From: Hahella sp. CCB-MM4
Lineage (GTDB): Bacteria; Pseudomonadota; Gammaproteobacteria; Pseudomonadales; Oleiphilaceae
DNA length: 41,914 bases
Direction of reading: 5' to 3'
Assembly: GCF_002260525.1 (NCBI RefSeq)
Contig: NZ_MRYI01000029.1
Coordinates: 1-41,914 of the forward strand
This document shows, in pieces, positions 7,888-16,135 of this stretch; within the stretch, counting starts at the first letter, position 1; each line of letters opens with the position of its first letter. Under the pieces are notes generated by a model that was not told the DNA's origin, ran no database searches, and was given only the letters and a program-made list of their open reading frames with translations. A program made the translations under genes and the position numbers.

Positions 7888-9693
7888 GTGCAGAAGAAGG
7901 AGAAGTCCAAACTCCGATTAGAACTTCCCCCTGCGCTCGTGCAGCGCTGGGACCTCGCCTTTCAATCCTTTCGCCGCAGGGTCGCCAGCTATGACGCTCT
8001 CCCGCAATTGGCTTTCCTTGGTATTCTCTCCGGCCTGCTGACCGGAGTGGTTATTCTACTCTTCCGCTTTGCCATCGAATGGCCCCTCTCCATTCTGCTC
8101 CCTGACGGGCATTCTGAGGCATTTGAAGGGCTCAGTCCTTTGGCCCGGGTGATTCTTCCCCTGAGTGGCGCCCTGACCCTGGCGTTAGTACTGCACCGGC
8201 TTGGCGTTCAGAATCGTAAGGTTGGTGTCGCCCATATCATGGAACGCTTGGGCTATCACCAGGGTTACATTTCCTTTAAGAGCGGAATGCTGCAGTTTTT
8301 CTGCGGAATTATGACGATCATCAGCGGCCAGAGCGCTGGTCGGGAAGGTCCCGCTGTGCACCTGGGAGCCACTGCCTCCAGCCTGCTCGGTCAAAGAATG
8401 CGTCTGCCTAACAATAGCATCCGGATGCTGGTTGGATGCGGAACAGCCGCGGCGATTTCAGCTTCATTCAACACTCCCATTGCGGGCGTTATATTCGCCA
8501 TGGAAGTGGTCATGATGGAATACACCATTAACGGGTTTACCCCAATTATCCTGGCCGCCGTTACTGCAGCAGTAGTGTCCCAAACCGCTTACGGTGATGA
8601 CCCAGCCTTTATCGTGCCGGACTTCAGCCTGCATTCTCTCTTGGAATTACCCTACATTGTGGCCGCGGCCATTCTGATTAGTCTGTTTTCCGTGCTGTTT
8701 GTCAATGTCATGACCCAGACCATGACCCGCATACGCATCGGGCTGATCTGGAAACTCCTGCTTGCCGGGCTTATTACCGGCGGTAGCGCCCTGGTTGTTC
8801 CTGAAATTATGGGGATTGGTTATGACACCGTTAACCAGGCAATTGCCGGCACCCTGCCCTTCCTGTTTCTTCTGGTGATTGCGCTGATGAAACTGCTGGT
8901 GACCTCCACCACGATAGGCTTGGGGATGCCCAGCGGCATCATCGGTCCAACGCTTTTTACAGGCGCAACATTGGGAGGCGCTCTGGGAGTATTGGCACAG
9001 AACCTCATGCCCACTCTGGCGTCTGAACCGGGTTTCTACGCGGTGCTGGGTATGGGAGCGATGATGGGATCAGTGCTGCAGGCCCCGTTGGCCGCAATTA
9101 TGGCAGTCATCGAGCTTACCCGGAGCCCCAATGTCATTCTTCCGACCATGCTGATCATTATCATTTCGAGCTTGATCGCATCACATTACTTCCGACAAAG
9201 ATCGGTATTCCTGAGCATTCTGCAGCTGCAGGGACTGGACTACAAAGCTGAACCCCTGACAATGGCGTTGCGGCGCATCTCCGTTGGAGCCATCATGGAA
9301 CGCAGCATCAAACGGGCCAAACAGCAATTGAGCTGGACAGATTGCCAGTCTGCGCTAAAGGAACAACCCAAGTGGATCATTATCGAAGGCGAAGACAAAC
9401 CCCGGGCAGTTCTGCCCGCCGCCGACCTGGCCCGCTATCTGGATGAGAACAAGCCTGAGGAAGAGTTTGATCCCGAGACCTTGATGGTCGACTTGCTGAG
9501 TATTCCAGCCCAAAGAAGGGATGCAGCCTCGCTACATATTCAGGCCACGCTGGAGGAAGCCTTGCAGAGATTCAATGACAAAGGGGTGGAAGCACTTTAT
9601 GTGGAACGGACCTCCGCGCCACTGATCAAACCGATTATTGGCGTTATCACCCGGGCAGAAATCGACAGCTTCTACCGATACAAACCTAAATAG
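7888..9693 (+). CDS. ClC family chloride channel/antiporter with C-terminal CBS region
   Basis: An integral membrane protein of 601 aa. About ten to twelve hydrophobic segments lie between residues 40 and 440, and a cytoplasmic CBS-pair-like region between about 455 and 600. The ClC gating motif is present as GREGP (151-155, gating Glu153), followed by the N-terminal half of the pore helix bundle. The first pore motif, normally GSGIP, reads KVGVAH at about 111-116, and the GxFxP motif reads GIIGP. The anion selectivity of classic ClC proteins therefore cannot be assumed. Start is GTG at 7888 with TAAGGAG upstream. It stands alone before hemJ; the gap of 73 bp allows co-transcription. Confidence 0.9.
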   Translation: MQKKEKSKLRLELPPALVQRWDLAFQSFRRRVASYDALPQLAFLGILSGLLTGVVILLFRFAIEWPLSILLPDGHSEAFEGLSPLARVILPLSGALTLALVLHRLGVQNRKVGVAHIMERLGYHQGYISFKSGMLQFFCGIMTIISGQSAGREGPAVHLGATASSLLGQRMRLPNNSIRMLVGCGTAAAISASFNTPIAGVIFAMEVVMMEYTINGFTPIILAAVTAAVVSQTAYGDDPAFIVPDFSLHSLLELPYIVAAAILISLFSVLFVNVMTQTMTRIRIGLIWKLLLAGLITGGSALVVPEIMGIGYDTVNQAIAGTLPFLFLLVIALMKLLVTSTTIGLGMPSGIIGPTLFTGATLGGALGVLAQNLMPTLASEPGFYAVLGMGAMMGSVLQAPLAAIMAVIELTRSPNVILPTMLIIIISSLIASHYFRQRSVFLSILQLQGLDYKAEPLTMALRRISVGAIMERSIKRAKQQLSWTDCQSALKEQPKWIIIEGEDKPRAVLPAADLARYLDENKPEEEFDPETLMVDLLSIPAQRRDAASLHIQATLEEALQRFNDKGVEALYVERTSAPLIKPIIGVITRAEIDSFYRYKPK

Positions 9694-9766
9694 GTTCCCG
9701 GCTCAAGAATCGAATATTTACTTTCACGTCTCAAACAGAACAAACATCGGACAAAACGAGGACACC

Positions 9767-10189
9767 ATGCTCTGGGTAAAAGCATTTCACATCATCGCGG
9801 TAGTGTGTTGGTTTGCAGCCATTTTTTACCTTCCCAGACTTTTCGTCTATCACGCTATGGCAGAGGACGAAATCAGCAGAGAGCGTTTCAAAATCATGGA
9901 GCGCAAACTTTACCGGGGAATCGGTACTCCTTCCATGGTGATCACCATTGCTCTGGGAATCTGGCTACTTTCCTATAACTTCCAGGGTTATCTTTCTCAA
10001 GGATGGGTGCATGCAAAGCTGACACTGGTTGCCGCGTTGGTGGCTTATCACTTTTACTGCGGGTATTTGTTGAAGGTGTTCAAAGAAGATCGGAATCAGC
10101 GGTCACACGTGTTCTATCGTTGGCTAAATGAAGCACCAGTCCTGGCCCTGATCGCCATTGTGATCCTGGTCGTTGTCAAACCCTTCTGA
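9767..10189 (+). CDS. hemJ: Protoporphyrinogen IX oxidase HemJ
   Basis: Membrane haem-synthesis enzyme that oxidises protoporphyrinogen IX to protoporphyrin IX. The 140-aa product has four hydrophobic segments and the conserved N-terminal pattern with His8 (KAFHIIAVVCWFA). A Tyr-rich central section includes YHFYCGY, and length is typical. I chose the ATG at 9767, preceded by ACGAGGA; the frame stays open upstream into the ClC gene but there is no family support for that. The stop lies 19 bp before the thiD start. Nearby hemL makes a small haem theme. Confidence 0.92.
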   Translation: MLWVKAFHIIAVVCWFAAIFYLPRLFVYHAMAEDEISRERFKIMERKLYRGIGTPSMVITIALGIWLLSYNFQGYLSQGWVHAKLTLVAALVAYHFYCGYLLKVFKEDRNQRSHVFYRWLNEAPVLALIAIVILVVVKPF

Positions 10190-10208
10190 TGTCCGGAGCC
10201 ACTGCTTC

Positions 10209-11030
10209 ATGCCAAATCTGAAAGACGTACCGAGGGTTCTGTCTATTGGAGGCTTGGATCCCAGCGGAGGAGCCGGGATTCATGCTGACGTAAAAACCAT
10301 TAACAGTCTTGGTGGACACGCGACAAGCCTGGTCACCACGCATACCGTTCAGGACAGCCAGAGAGTATATGCTCACTATCCTGTGGACACTGCCATCCTG
10401 CATGCTCAGCTCGAAAAGCTTTTCGAGGATTGCCCTCCCCAAGTGATCAAAGTTGGGGCGCTTGGAAATTCAGAAATCACCTTATGGCTGGGAGATGTCT
10501 TCAACGGGGTAGCAAAAAATACTTTCAAAGTGCTGGATCCAGTTCTTAGTGCAGGTGGCGGAGGCTCTCTGTCCGGCCATAGGCAACTCGAAGCATTAAA
10601 AGACCATGTGCTGCCACATATTGATCTCCTTACCCCGAATACACTGGAACTATCCAATATCACCGGACTGAACAATGAAACAGAGGCAGTTCAGCACCTT
10701 TTCAAACTTGGAGTCCGGCACGTTTTGATCACTGGTGGACATGAACCTGACCAAAAGCATATTCGCAACCGGTGTTATTCAAATTCAACAAAGCCACCAT
10801 CTTTAGGCGATCACTTGACCTATCAGGAGTGGCAATTGTCGCGAGTGAAAGGCGAGTTTCATGGGACAGGATGCACCCTGGCCAGCGCCATCGCCACATT
10901 GATCGGGAAAGGCTTCCCGCTCCACCAAGCGATCGAAACTTCACAGCAATGGCTGACAGAGCGGGTAAGTAGCGCCTATCGCGTTGGTCATGGCCAATCC
11001 TATTTAAATTTTCTGGAGTACCAACAGTGA
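10209..11030 (+). CDS. thiD: Hydroxymethylpyrimidine/phosphomethylpyrimidine kinase
   Basis: Phosphorylates HMP and then HMP-P, giving the pyrimidine half of thiamine. The 273-aa ribokinase-fold protein starts with the SIGGLDPSGGAGI substrate and nucleotide motif. It carries DPVLSAGGGGSL, LLTPNTLEL and the catalytic anion-hole segment EFHGTGCTLASAIA. I prefer the ATG at 10209 over an in-frame TTG at 10173 that lies inside hemJ. A CCGGAG sits about 11 nt upstream. Its stop overlaps the thiE start (GTGA), so thiDE is a coupled pair. Confidence 0.94.
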   Translation: MPNLKDVPRVLSIGGLDPSGGAGIHADVKTINSLGGHATSLVTTHTVQDSQRVYAHYPVDTAILHAQLEKLFEDCPPQVIKVGALGNSEITLWLGDVFNGVAKNTFKVLDPVLSAGGGGSLSGHRQLEALKDHVLPHIDLLTPNTLELSNITGLNNETEAVQHLFKLGVRHVLITGGHEPDQKHIRNRCYSNSTKPPSLGDHLTYQEWQLSRVKGEFHGTGCTLASAIATLIGKGFPLHQAIETSQQWLTERVSSAYRVGHGQSYLNFLEYQQ

Positions 11031-11662
11031 CCAATCCAGAATTTCCCCCACGGGGATTATATGTCATCACCGACAGTGGACTTCTTCCCGGTGACCGCCT
11101 CTATCAGGCAGTGGAAGAAGCGTTGTTGGGAGGCGCCGAGATCGTTCAGTACCGCAACAAGGAGAGTGCTCCTTCACAAAGATTGCATGAGGCTTCCAGG
11201 TTACAGGAAATTTGCTCCCGCTTCGGAAAGCCTCTCATCATTAATGATGATGTGGCCCTGGCTGCCAGCTGTGGCGCAGCGGGCGTACATCTGGGACAAA
11301 GTGACGGTTCGGTTTCAGAAGCTCGGAACGGTCTCGGAGAACGCGCAATTATTGGCGTTACTTGCCACGGCCGGTTGGATCTCGCCCAGAGAGCCGCGAA
11401 AGAAGGTGCCAGCTATCTGGCTTTCGGGCGTTTCTTTGCCTCTCATACCAAACCCAACGCCATACCTGCAGATCTATCTGTCATCGCGGCAGCAAAACAA
11501 TCCACCGGTTTACCAACCGTTGCAATTGGCGGCATCAATTTGGACAATGCGCCTCAGGTACTTCAAGCCGGTGCCGATTTCCTGGCAGTCATCCATGGAG
11601 TCTTCGGCCAGAATGACACCCAAAGGCGGTGTGAGCAGTTTTCGACCCTGTTTCATTCTTGA
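11027..11662 (+). CDS. thiE: Thiamine-phosphate synthase
   Basis: Joins HMP-PP and the thiazole phosphate to form thiamine phosphate. The 211-aa TIM-barrel protein shows the QYRNK pyrophosphate-site segment, the IINDDV and GVHLGQSD motifs, a short loop at KPNA, and AIGGI near the C-terminus. It starts with GTG at 11027, overlapping the thiD stop by four bases. No TPP riboswitch is visible upstream of thiD, so control is not obvious. Confidence 0.95.
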   Translation: MTNPEFPPRGLYVITDSGLLPGDRLYQAVEEALLGGAEIVQYRNKESAPSQRLHEASRLQEICSRFGKPLIINDDVALAASCGAAGVHLGQSDGSVSEARNGLGERAIIGVTCHGRLDLAQRAAKEGASYLAFGRFFASHTKPNAIPADLSVIAAAKQSTGLPTVAIGGINLDNAPQVLQAGADFLAVIHGVFGQNDTQRRCEQFSTLFHS

Positions 11663-11732
11663 TAAAACTGAGGTACAAACTCCATCCAGACCATCACCGG
11701 CATCATCGTTATCGATCAGCTAAGGATTTCAC

Positions 11733-13013
11733 ATGTCCCAGTCAGAATCATTATTTACCCGCGCCCAGCAATTTATTCCTGGCGGTGTTAATTCCCCGGT
11801 TCGAGCCTTCAAAGGTGTCGGCGGCACTCCGGTTTTCTTCACTCGTGCCGAAGGAGCCTACATGTATGATGAAGACGGACAGCGCTATATCGATTACATC
11901 GGCTCCTGGGGGCCAATGATATTGGGTCATGGCCACGCCAAAATCCGCGCGGCACTGGAAGAACAGCTCCAACACGGCGTGGGATTCGGCGCCCCCACTC
12001 GAATTGAAGTAGATATGGCAGAGAAAGTCTGCAGCCTGATGCCCTCTATCGACATGGTCAGAATGGTCAACTCCGGTACCGAAGCCACCATGAGCGCCAT
12101 TCGACTGGCACGCGGTTTCACCGGCAGAGACAAGATCATCAAGTTTGAGGGTTGCTATCACGGCCACTCCGACTCCCTGCTGGTGAAAGCCGGATCCGGG
12201 GCATTGACTCTTGGTGTCCCCAACTCACCGGGCGTTCCCGCCAGCATCGCGGAACACACCATTACGCTGACCTATAACGATATTGACCAGGTCAAACGCT
12301 GCTTTGAGGAAATTGGTCAGGATATTGCCGCGGTTATTGTCGAACCCATTGCAGGCAACATGAACTGTATTCCGCCAATTCGCGGATTTCTGGAAACTCT
12401 GCGGAGCTGTTGTGACAATTCCGGTGCAGTACTGATTTTCGATGAAGTCATGACCGGCTTCCGGGTAGCTCTGGGTGGCGCTCAGGAAGTCTATTCCGTC
12501 AAACCTGACCTGACCACATTGGGCAAGGTCATCGGAGCCGGTCTTCCGGTAGGTGCCTTCGGCGGACGTCGGGACATCATGTCGCATATCGCCCCTCTTG
12601 GCCCGGTGTACCAAGCCGGCACACTTTCAGGCAACCCTCTGGCCATGGCAGCCGGTTTGGCAATGCTGAATGAAATCAGCCAACCCAGCTTCCATGAAGA
12701 GCTTGGCGCCAAAGCGAAAAAACTGATCGAAGGATTGAAACAGGCGGCTTCAGATGTGGGTATTCCGATGACGACCCATCAGGTTGGCGGAATGTTCGGC
12801 TTCTTCTTTTCCGACGAACCGATCATTACCCGTTACGATCAGGTCATGCAATGCGATATGGAGAAATTTAAAGCGTTTTATCACGGCATGCTGCAAAAGG
12901 GGATTTATCTGGCCCCATCAGCATTCGAAGCAGGCTTTATTTCCTCTGCCCACACTGACGAAGATATCGCTGCCACGATTAACGCAGCAGCAGAAGTCTT
13001 CAAAACCCTCTAA
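11733..13013 (+). CDS. hemL: Glutamate-1-semialdehyde 2,1-aminomutase
   Basis: PLP enzyme that converts glutamate-1-semialdehyde to 5-aminolevulinate in the C5 haem pathway. The 426-aa product has the PLP lysine K265 in [10 protein letters not shown], the [15 protein letters not shown] helix near 113-127 and the DEVMTGFR motif. The start is preceded by TAAGGA at normal spacing. The order thiD-thiE-hemL matches Pseudomonas. The gene converges on lpoP with 19 bp between. Confidence 0.97.
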   Translation: MSQSESLFTRAQQFIPGGVNSPVRAFKGVGGTPVFFTRAEGAYMYDEDGQRYIDYIGSWGPMILGHGHAKIRAALEEQLQHGVGFGAPTRIEVDMAEKVCSLMPSIDMVRMVNSGTEATMSAIRLARGFTGRDKIIKFEGCYHGHSDSLLVKAGSGALTLGVPNSPGVPASIAEHTITLTYNDIDQVKRCFEEIGQDIAAVIVEPIAGNMNCIPPIRGFLETLRSCCDNSGAVLIFDEVMTGFRVALGGAQEVYSVKPDLTTLGKVIGAGLPVGAFGGRRDIMSHIAPLGPVYQAGTLSGNPLAMAAGLAMLNEISQPSFHEELGAKAKKLIEGLKQAASDVGIPMTTHQVGGMFGFFFSDEPIITRYDQVMQCDMEKFKAFYHGMLQKGIYLAPSAFEAGFISSAHTDEDIAATINAAAEVFKTL

Positions 13014-13032
13014 TACTCCAGAGCAAATCGAT

Positions 13033-13581
13033 CTAGATAGCTGCGGCCTGCTTCCGGGCCGCAGCGGCTCCAGCGGAGTCCCCCTTGGCATCACGCACAA
13101 TCGCCAGCGTCTGCAGTGACTGCTTGCGGAATGCCGGATCCTTTCCACTTAAAGCAATGGCTTTCAAGCATAGCTGCTCGGCTTTGTTATAGGAGCGTTG
13201 ATCATACTGGACCCGCGCCATCTGCAAATATACCTCACCCGCCTGAGGCGACATTCTCTGGGCACGATCGAGAAGCAGCAATGCCTGATCATACTGTCCG
13301 GTGCGGGCACTTGATTCCGCCTGGGCCAACACCTGAACGGCCGCTGCAGAAGGCCTCTCGCGATCAATTTCCACGGGCTTGGTGACCGGCTGCCCAATTC
13401 TGGTGGGTGGTTTTTCCTCAGGCACTTGAGTCACAGGAGAACTCGTACCAGGGTCCGGCTGACGGGTAGTCGTTCCCTGTGTTGGAGAGGGATTTTCCTG
13501 TATTGGTGAATAAGTACATCCATGCACCAACAACAAAACTGTCAGCGCCAGAAATCTACGGGATATCATTGGCTTTCCCAT
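13033..13581 (-). CDS. lpoP: TPR lipoprotein, probable PBP1b activator LpoP
   Basis: A 182-aa secreted lipoprotein with a basic N-terminus and a hydrophobic core. A lipobox ends in Gly-Cys at about residue 22 (LLLVHGC). A Pro/Thr-rich flexible linker spans about 25-80, and at least two TPR motifs lie in 83-160. In P. aeruginosa the TPR lipoprotein encoded directly after ponB (LpoP) activates PBP1b from the outer membrane. This gene has the same architecture and position, 48 bp downstream of mrcB. Residue 5 is also a Met, with GGAAAG in front, so the start is uncertain by four codons. Confidence 0.78.
   Translation of the reverse strand: MGKPMISRRFLALTVLLLVHGCTYSPIQENPSPTQGTTTRQPDPGTSSPVTQVPEEKPPTRIGQPVTKPVEIDRERPSAAAVQVLAQAESSARTGQYDQALLLLDRAQRMSPQAGEVYLQMARVQYDQRSYNKAEQLCLKAIALSGKDPAFRKQSLQTLAIVRDAKGDSAGAAAARKQAAAI
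13040..13065. terminator. GC hairpin overlapping the lpoP 3' end
   Basis: A perfect 9-bp inverted repeat (GCTGCGGCC / GGCCGCAGC) with an 8-nt loop lies inside the last codons of lpoP and 26 bp past the hemL stop. It has no U-run. It may act as a bidirectional 3'-end structure for the two convergent genes. Confidence 0.35.
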
Positions 13582-13629
13582 GCTAATTACCGTGTTGATA
13601 GTCGCAACCCTCTGTTCATTTTTAAAAGG

Positions 13630-15960
13630 TTAACTATTCCACCATCTGCGCAGCCAACGCTCAAGCAAATTTCCGCGATCAACACATCCAGCCCTTTCCT
13701 TGGGCGCCGTGCCTATCATAAACGGCAATGCCACAGCCCCTTCACAATGCTCCGCGGACAATAATCCACTTTTCTGGTCCACCCACGCCCACTCGACGGA
13801 TTCCGGTGCCGTCGGAATAAATGACACTTGCGGAAGCTGCCGGTACAAACCTAGCCATGCCACCAGAGCCCCGGATGAACCGGTCAATCCTGTAGGGCTG
13901 TTATCATCTTTCCCCATCCAGACAGCCGTAAGATATTGGCCGTTAAATCCGACAAACCAGCTATCACGATAGTCATCAGTGGTTCCGGTCTTGCCCCCGA
14001 CATAATAATCTTCAGGCAAGGTCCGATACACACCACGACCAGTTCCACTGCGCATGACTTCAAACAGACCATACTGACCGATATAGGCTATGCCGGGGTC
14101 TATGACCTGCTCTGTATCGAAAGAATACCGGGAGAGCAACTCACCTTCAGCTGTGGTGACCGCTCGAATAGCACGCAGTGGCGTTCGAAATCCTGTGGAT
14201 ATCAGGTTCTGATAAAGCTCGGTGACCTGCAACGGCGTCAAGCTCAAAGCTCCCAACAACACGGAAGGGTATGGCTTCACTTCCACATCCGCGCCAAGTT
14301 CATGAATGGTATCCAGCACCTCCGGCACCCCAACTTGTAATCCTAACCGGGCGGTCGCCAGGTTGAGCGATCGGGCCAGAGCCTCCTGCATGATCACGGT
14401 GCCATGACTTTCCCCGTCATAGTTTTTCGGTGACCACTCATCCCCATTCTCGAACTTGAGCATAAACGGCTCATCTTCCAAGGGAGACGCCAGAGTGTAT
14501 TCGCTCGAATGCTTCAATGCCGTCAGCATGACAAACGGCTTGACCAGAGAACCGATTTGCCGTTTCGCCAGCAATGCCCGATTAAAACCGCTGAAGTCTG
14601 CTTGCCGATCACCCACGACAGCCAGAATCTCCCCACTGCTCACGGCGGTCGTAATCATTGCCCCCTGCAAACCTTTGTTAACGCTCGCCTGTTCTTTCTG
14701 CTGAATCGTTTCACTTAACGAATGTTCCGCCTTGGACTGCACCAGTGGATCCAGCGTTGTAAATACACGCAATCCTTCCGACTCAAGATCCTCTTCCCGA
14801 TAATCCCTGGTCAGTTGTTGCTTGACCACATCCATAAAAGCCGGATAAGCGCTGGCAGAGTATCTGGGCTTGGGAATCACGCCCAATCCCCTCGCCTTAT
14901 CAGCCCTGGCCTGTTTCTCGGAGAGAAGTTTGGCTTCGACCATTTGGTCCAACACCAGATTACGGCGCTCTTTGGCCCGATCCGGATGGCGACGAGGATC
15001 ATAATAGGAAGCACCTTTGACAATCGCGACCAGCAAAGCAATCTGATCAGATGTCAGATCGGATACCGACTTACCGAAGTAGAAGTGGCTCGCCATACCA
15101 AAACCATGTATCCCCCGAGCCCCTGCCTGACCGAGATATATCTCATTAGCGTATGCCTCAAGAATCTCCCCCTTGTCGTAATGGAACTCCAGCATCAGCG
15201 ACATTAATGCTTCATTCGCTTTTCGCCACAGGCTTTGCTCATTACTCAGATAAAAGTTTTTTACCAATTGCTGAGTCAGTGTGCTGCCACCTTGCACCAC
15301 ACGACCTGCCCGGATGTTCGCCCAGGTGGCCCGGGCGATGGACAACGGCGACACCCCGTAGTGACTGTAGAAATGGCGATCCTCCACCTGGATCAGGGCT
15401 TGCTCCAACTTATCCGGCAGCTGCTCCAGGTTTACCAGAATCCGATCCTCCTGCTGGGCTGGGTAAATACCACCAATTTTAACTGGCTCCAGCCTTGCCC
15501 AGCTTAATGCCCTACCGCTCCAGTCGAGTATTTGGTCTACCGTATTATCGTTAAACTCCACCCGAATCCGATGAGCCTTTTCGTTGCCGTCTGCAAACTG
15601 GAACCCCCGGCTGTATATCTCCACGGCATAGGATCCCGCAGCGTAGGTCCCGGGACGATCTGCCTTGGTTTTACGTTCATAGCCCAATTCCGCTAACTCA
15701 GCCTGCAGATCAGACTTAACCAAAGCCACACCCGGGTATAACTCCAGAGGACGGGCAAACACCTGAGCGGGTATCTGCCACCGTTTGCCGTCAAATTTAT
15801 GCCTGACCGTCGCATCCAGGTAGACACACCATCCAGCGAACACCACCAGCAATACCACACTGAATTTCCAAAACACCGATTTCCAGCGGGATGGGCGCTT
15901 TGAGGACTTCTTGGCAGATGATTTACGTGATCCGGTAGAGGATTTTCTCGATTTGGACAT
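13630..15960 (-). CDS. mrcB: Penicillin-binding protein 1B (bifunctional murein synthase)
   Basis: Class A PBP of 776 aa that polymerises and cross-links peptidoglycan. A Lys/Ser-rich cytoplasmic tail (1-27) is followed by one transmembrane helix (about 28-48) and a UB2H-like domain (about 65-155). The glycosyltransferase domain has catalytic Glu193 (EDRHFYSHYG) and GGSTLTQQLVKN. In the transpeptidase domain the SxxK serine is S471 (SLVK), SxN is 531-533 and KTGT is 657-660. All catalytic residues are intact. It is read leftward with the lipoprotein gene just after it, and is divergent from the APH/P-loop gene. Confidence 0.96.
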   Translation of the reverse strand: MSKSRKSSTGSRKSSAKKSSKRPSRWKSVFWKFSVVLLVVFAGWCVYLDATVRHKFDGKRWQIPAQVFARPLELYPGVALVKSDLQAELAELGYERKTKADRPGTYAAGSYAVEIYSRGFQFADGNEKAHRIRVEFNDNTVDQILDWSGRALSWARLEPVKIGGIYPAQQEDRILVNLEQLPDKLEQALIQVEDRHFYSHYGVSPLSIARATWANIRAGRVVQGGSTLTQQLVKNFYLSNEQSLWRKANEALMSLMLEFHYDKGEILEAYANEIYLGQAGARGIHGFGMASHFYFGKSVSDLTSDQIALLVAIVKGASYYDPRRHPDRAKERRNLVLDQMVEAKLLSEKQARADKARGLGVIPKPRYSASAYPAFMDVVKQQLTRDYREEDLESEGLRVFTTLDPLVQSKAEHSLSETIQQKEQASVNKGLQGAMITTAVSSGEILAVVGDRQADFSGFNRALLAKRQIGSLVKPFVMLTALKHSSEYTLASPLEDEPFMLKFENGDEWSPKNYDGESHGTVIMQEALARSLNLATARLGLQVGVPEVLDTIHELGADVEVKPYPSVLLGALSLTPLQVTELYQNLISTGFRTPLRAIRAVTTAEGELLSRYSFDTEQVIDPGIAYIGQYGLFEVMRSGTGRGVYRTLPEDYYVGGKTGTTDDYRDSWFVGFNGQYLTAVWMGKDDNSPTGLTGSSGALVAWLGLYRQLPQVSFIPTAPESVEWAWVDQKSGLLSAEHCEGAVALPFMIGTAPKERAGCVDRGNLLERWLRRWWNS

Positions 15961-16029
15961 GAATGGGGGAATTCTTCCGTTTTTTAGTGATCTGAATGTT
16001 CTAAGCTAATGATTGGAGTAAACCTGTGA

Positions 16030-16063
16030 GGTATGATACCCAATTTGCATATGCCATTGGCAT
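16030..16063. promoter_or_regulatory. Twin palindromes between divergent genes
   Basis: GGTATGATACC (16030-16040) and ATGCCATTGGCAT (16051-16063) are perfect palindromes around a single central base, with centres 22 bp apart (two helical turns). They lie in the 175-bp divergent region of mrcB and the kinase fusion, about 75 bp before the latter. They look like dimeric repressor sites; the factor is unknown. Confidence 0.4.
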
Positions 16064-16135
16064 GAAAACCTCGCAATATTCTAAACAGCGCCAAGAGCCG
16101 GCGGCTAACTCAATTAAAAAACAAAGGAGCTACGC

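Noticed and set aside
10173-10208. TTG-initiated extension of thiD into hemJ
   Set aside because: It adds twelve residues without family support, and the ATG at 10209 suits the ThiD N-terminus.
11663-11732. Thiamine (TPP) riboswitch near thiD/thiE
   Set aside because: No THI-box core (CUGAGA ... ACCUGA) is visible upstream of thiD or in this gap.
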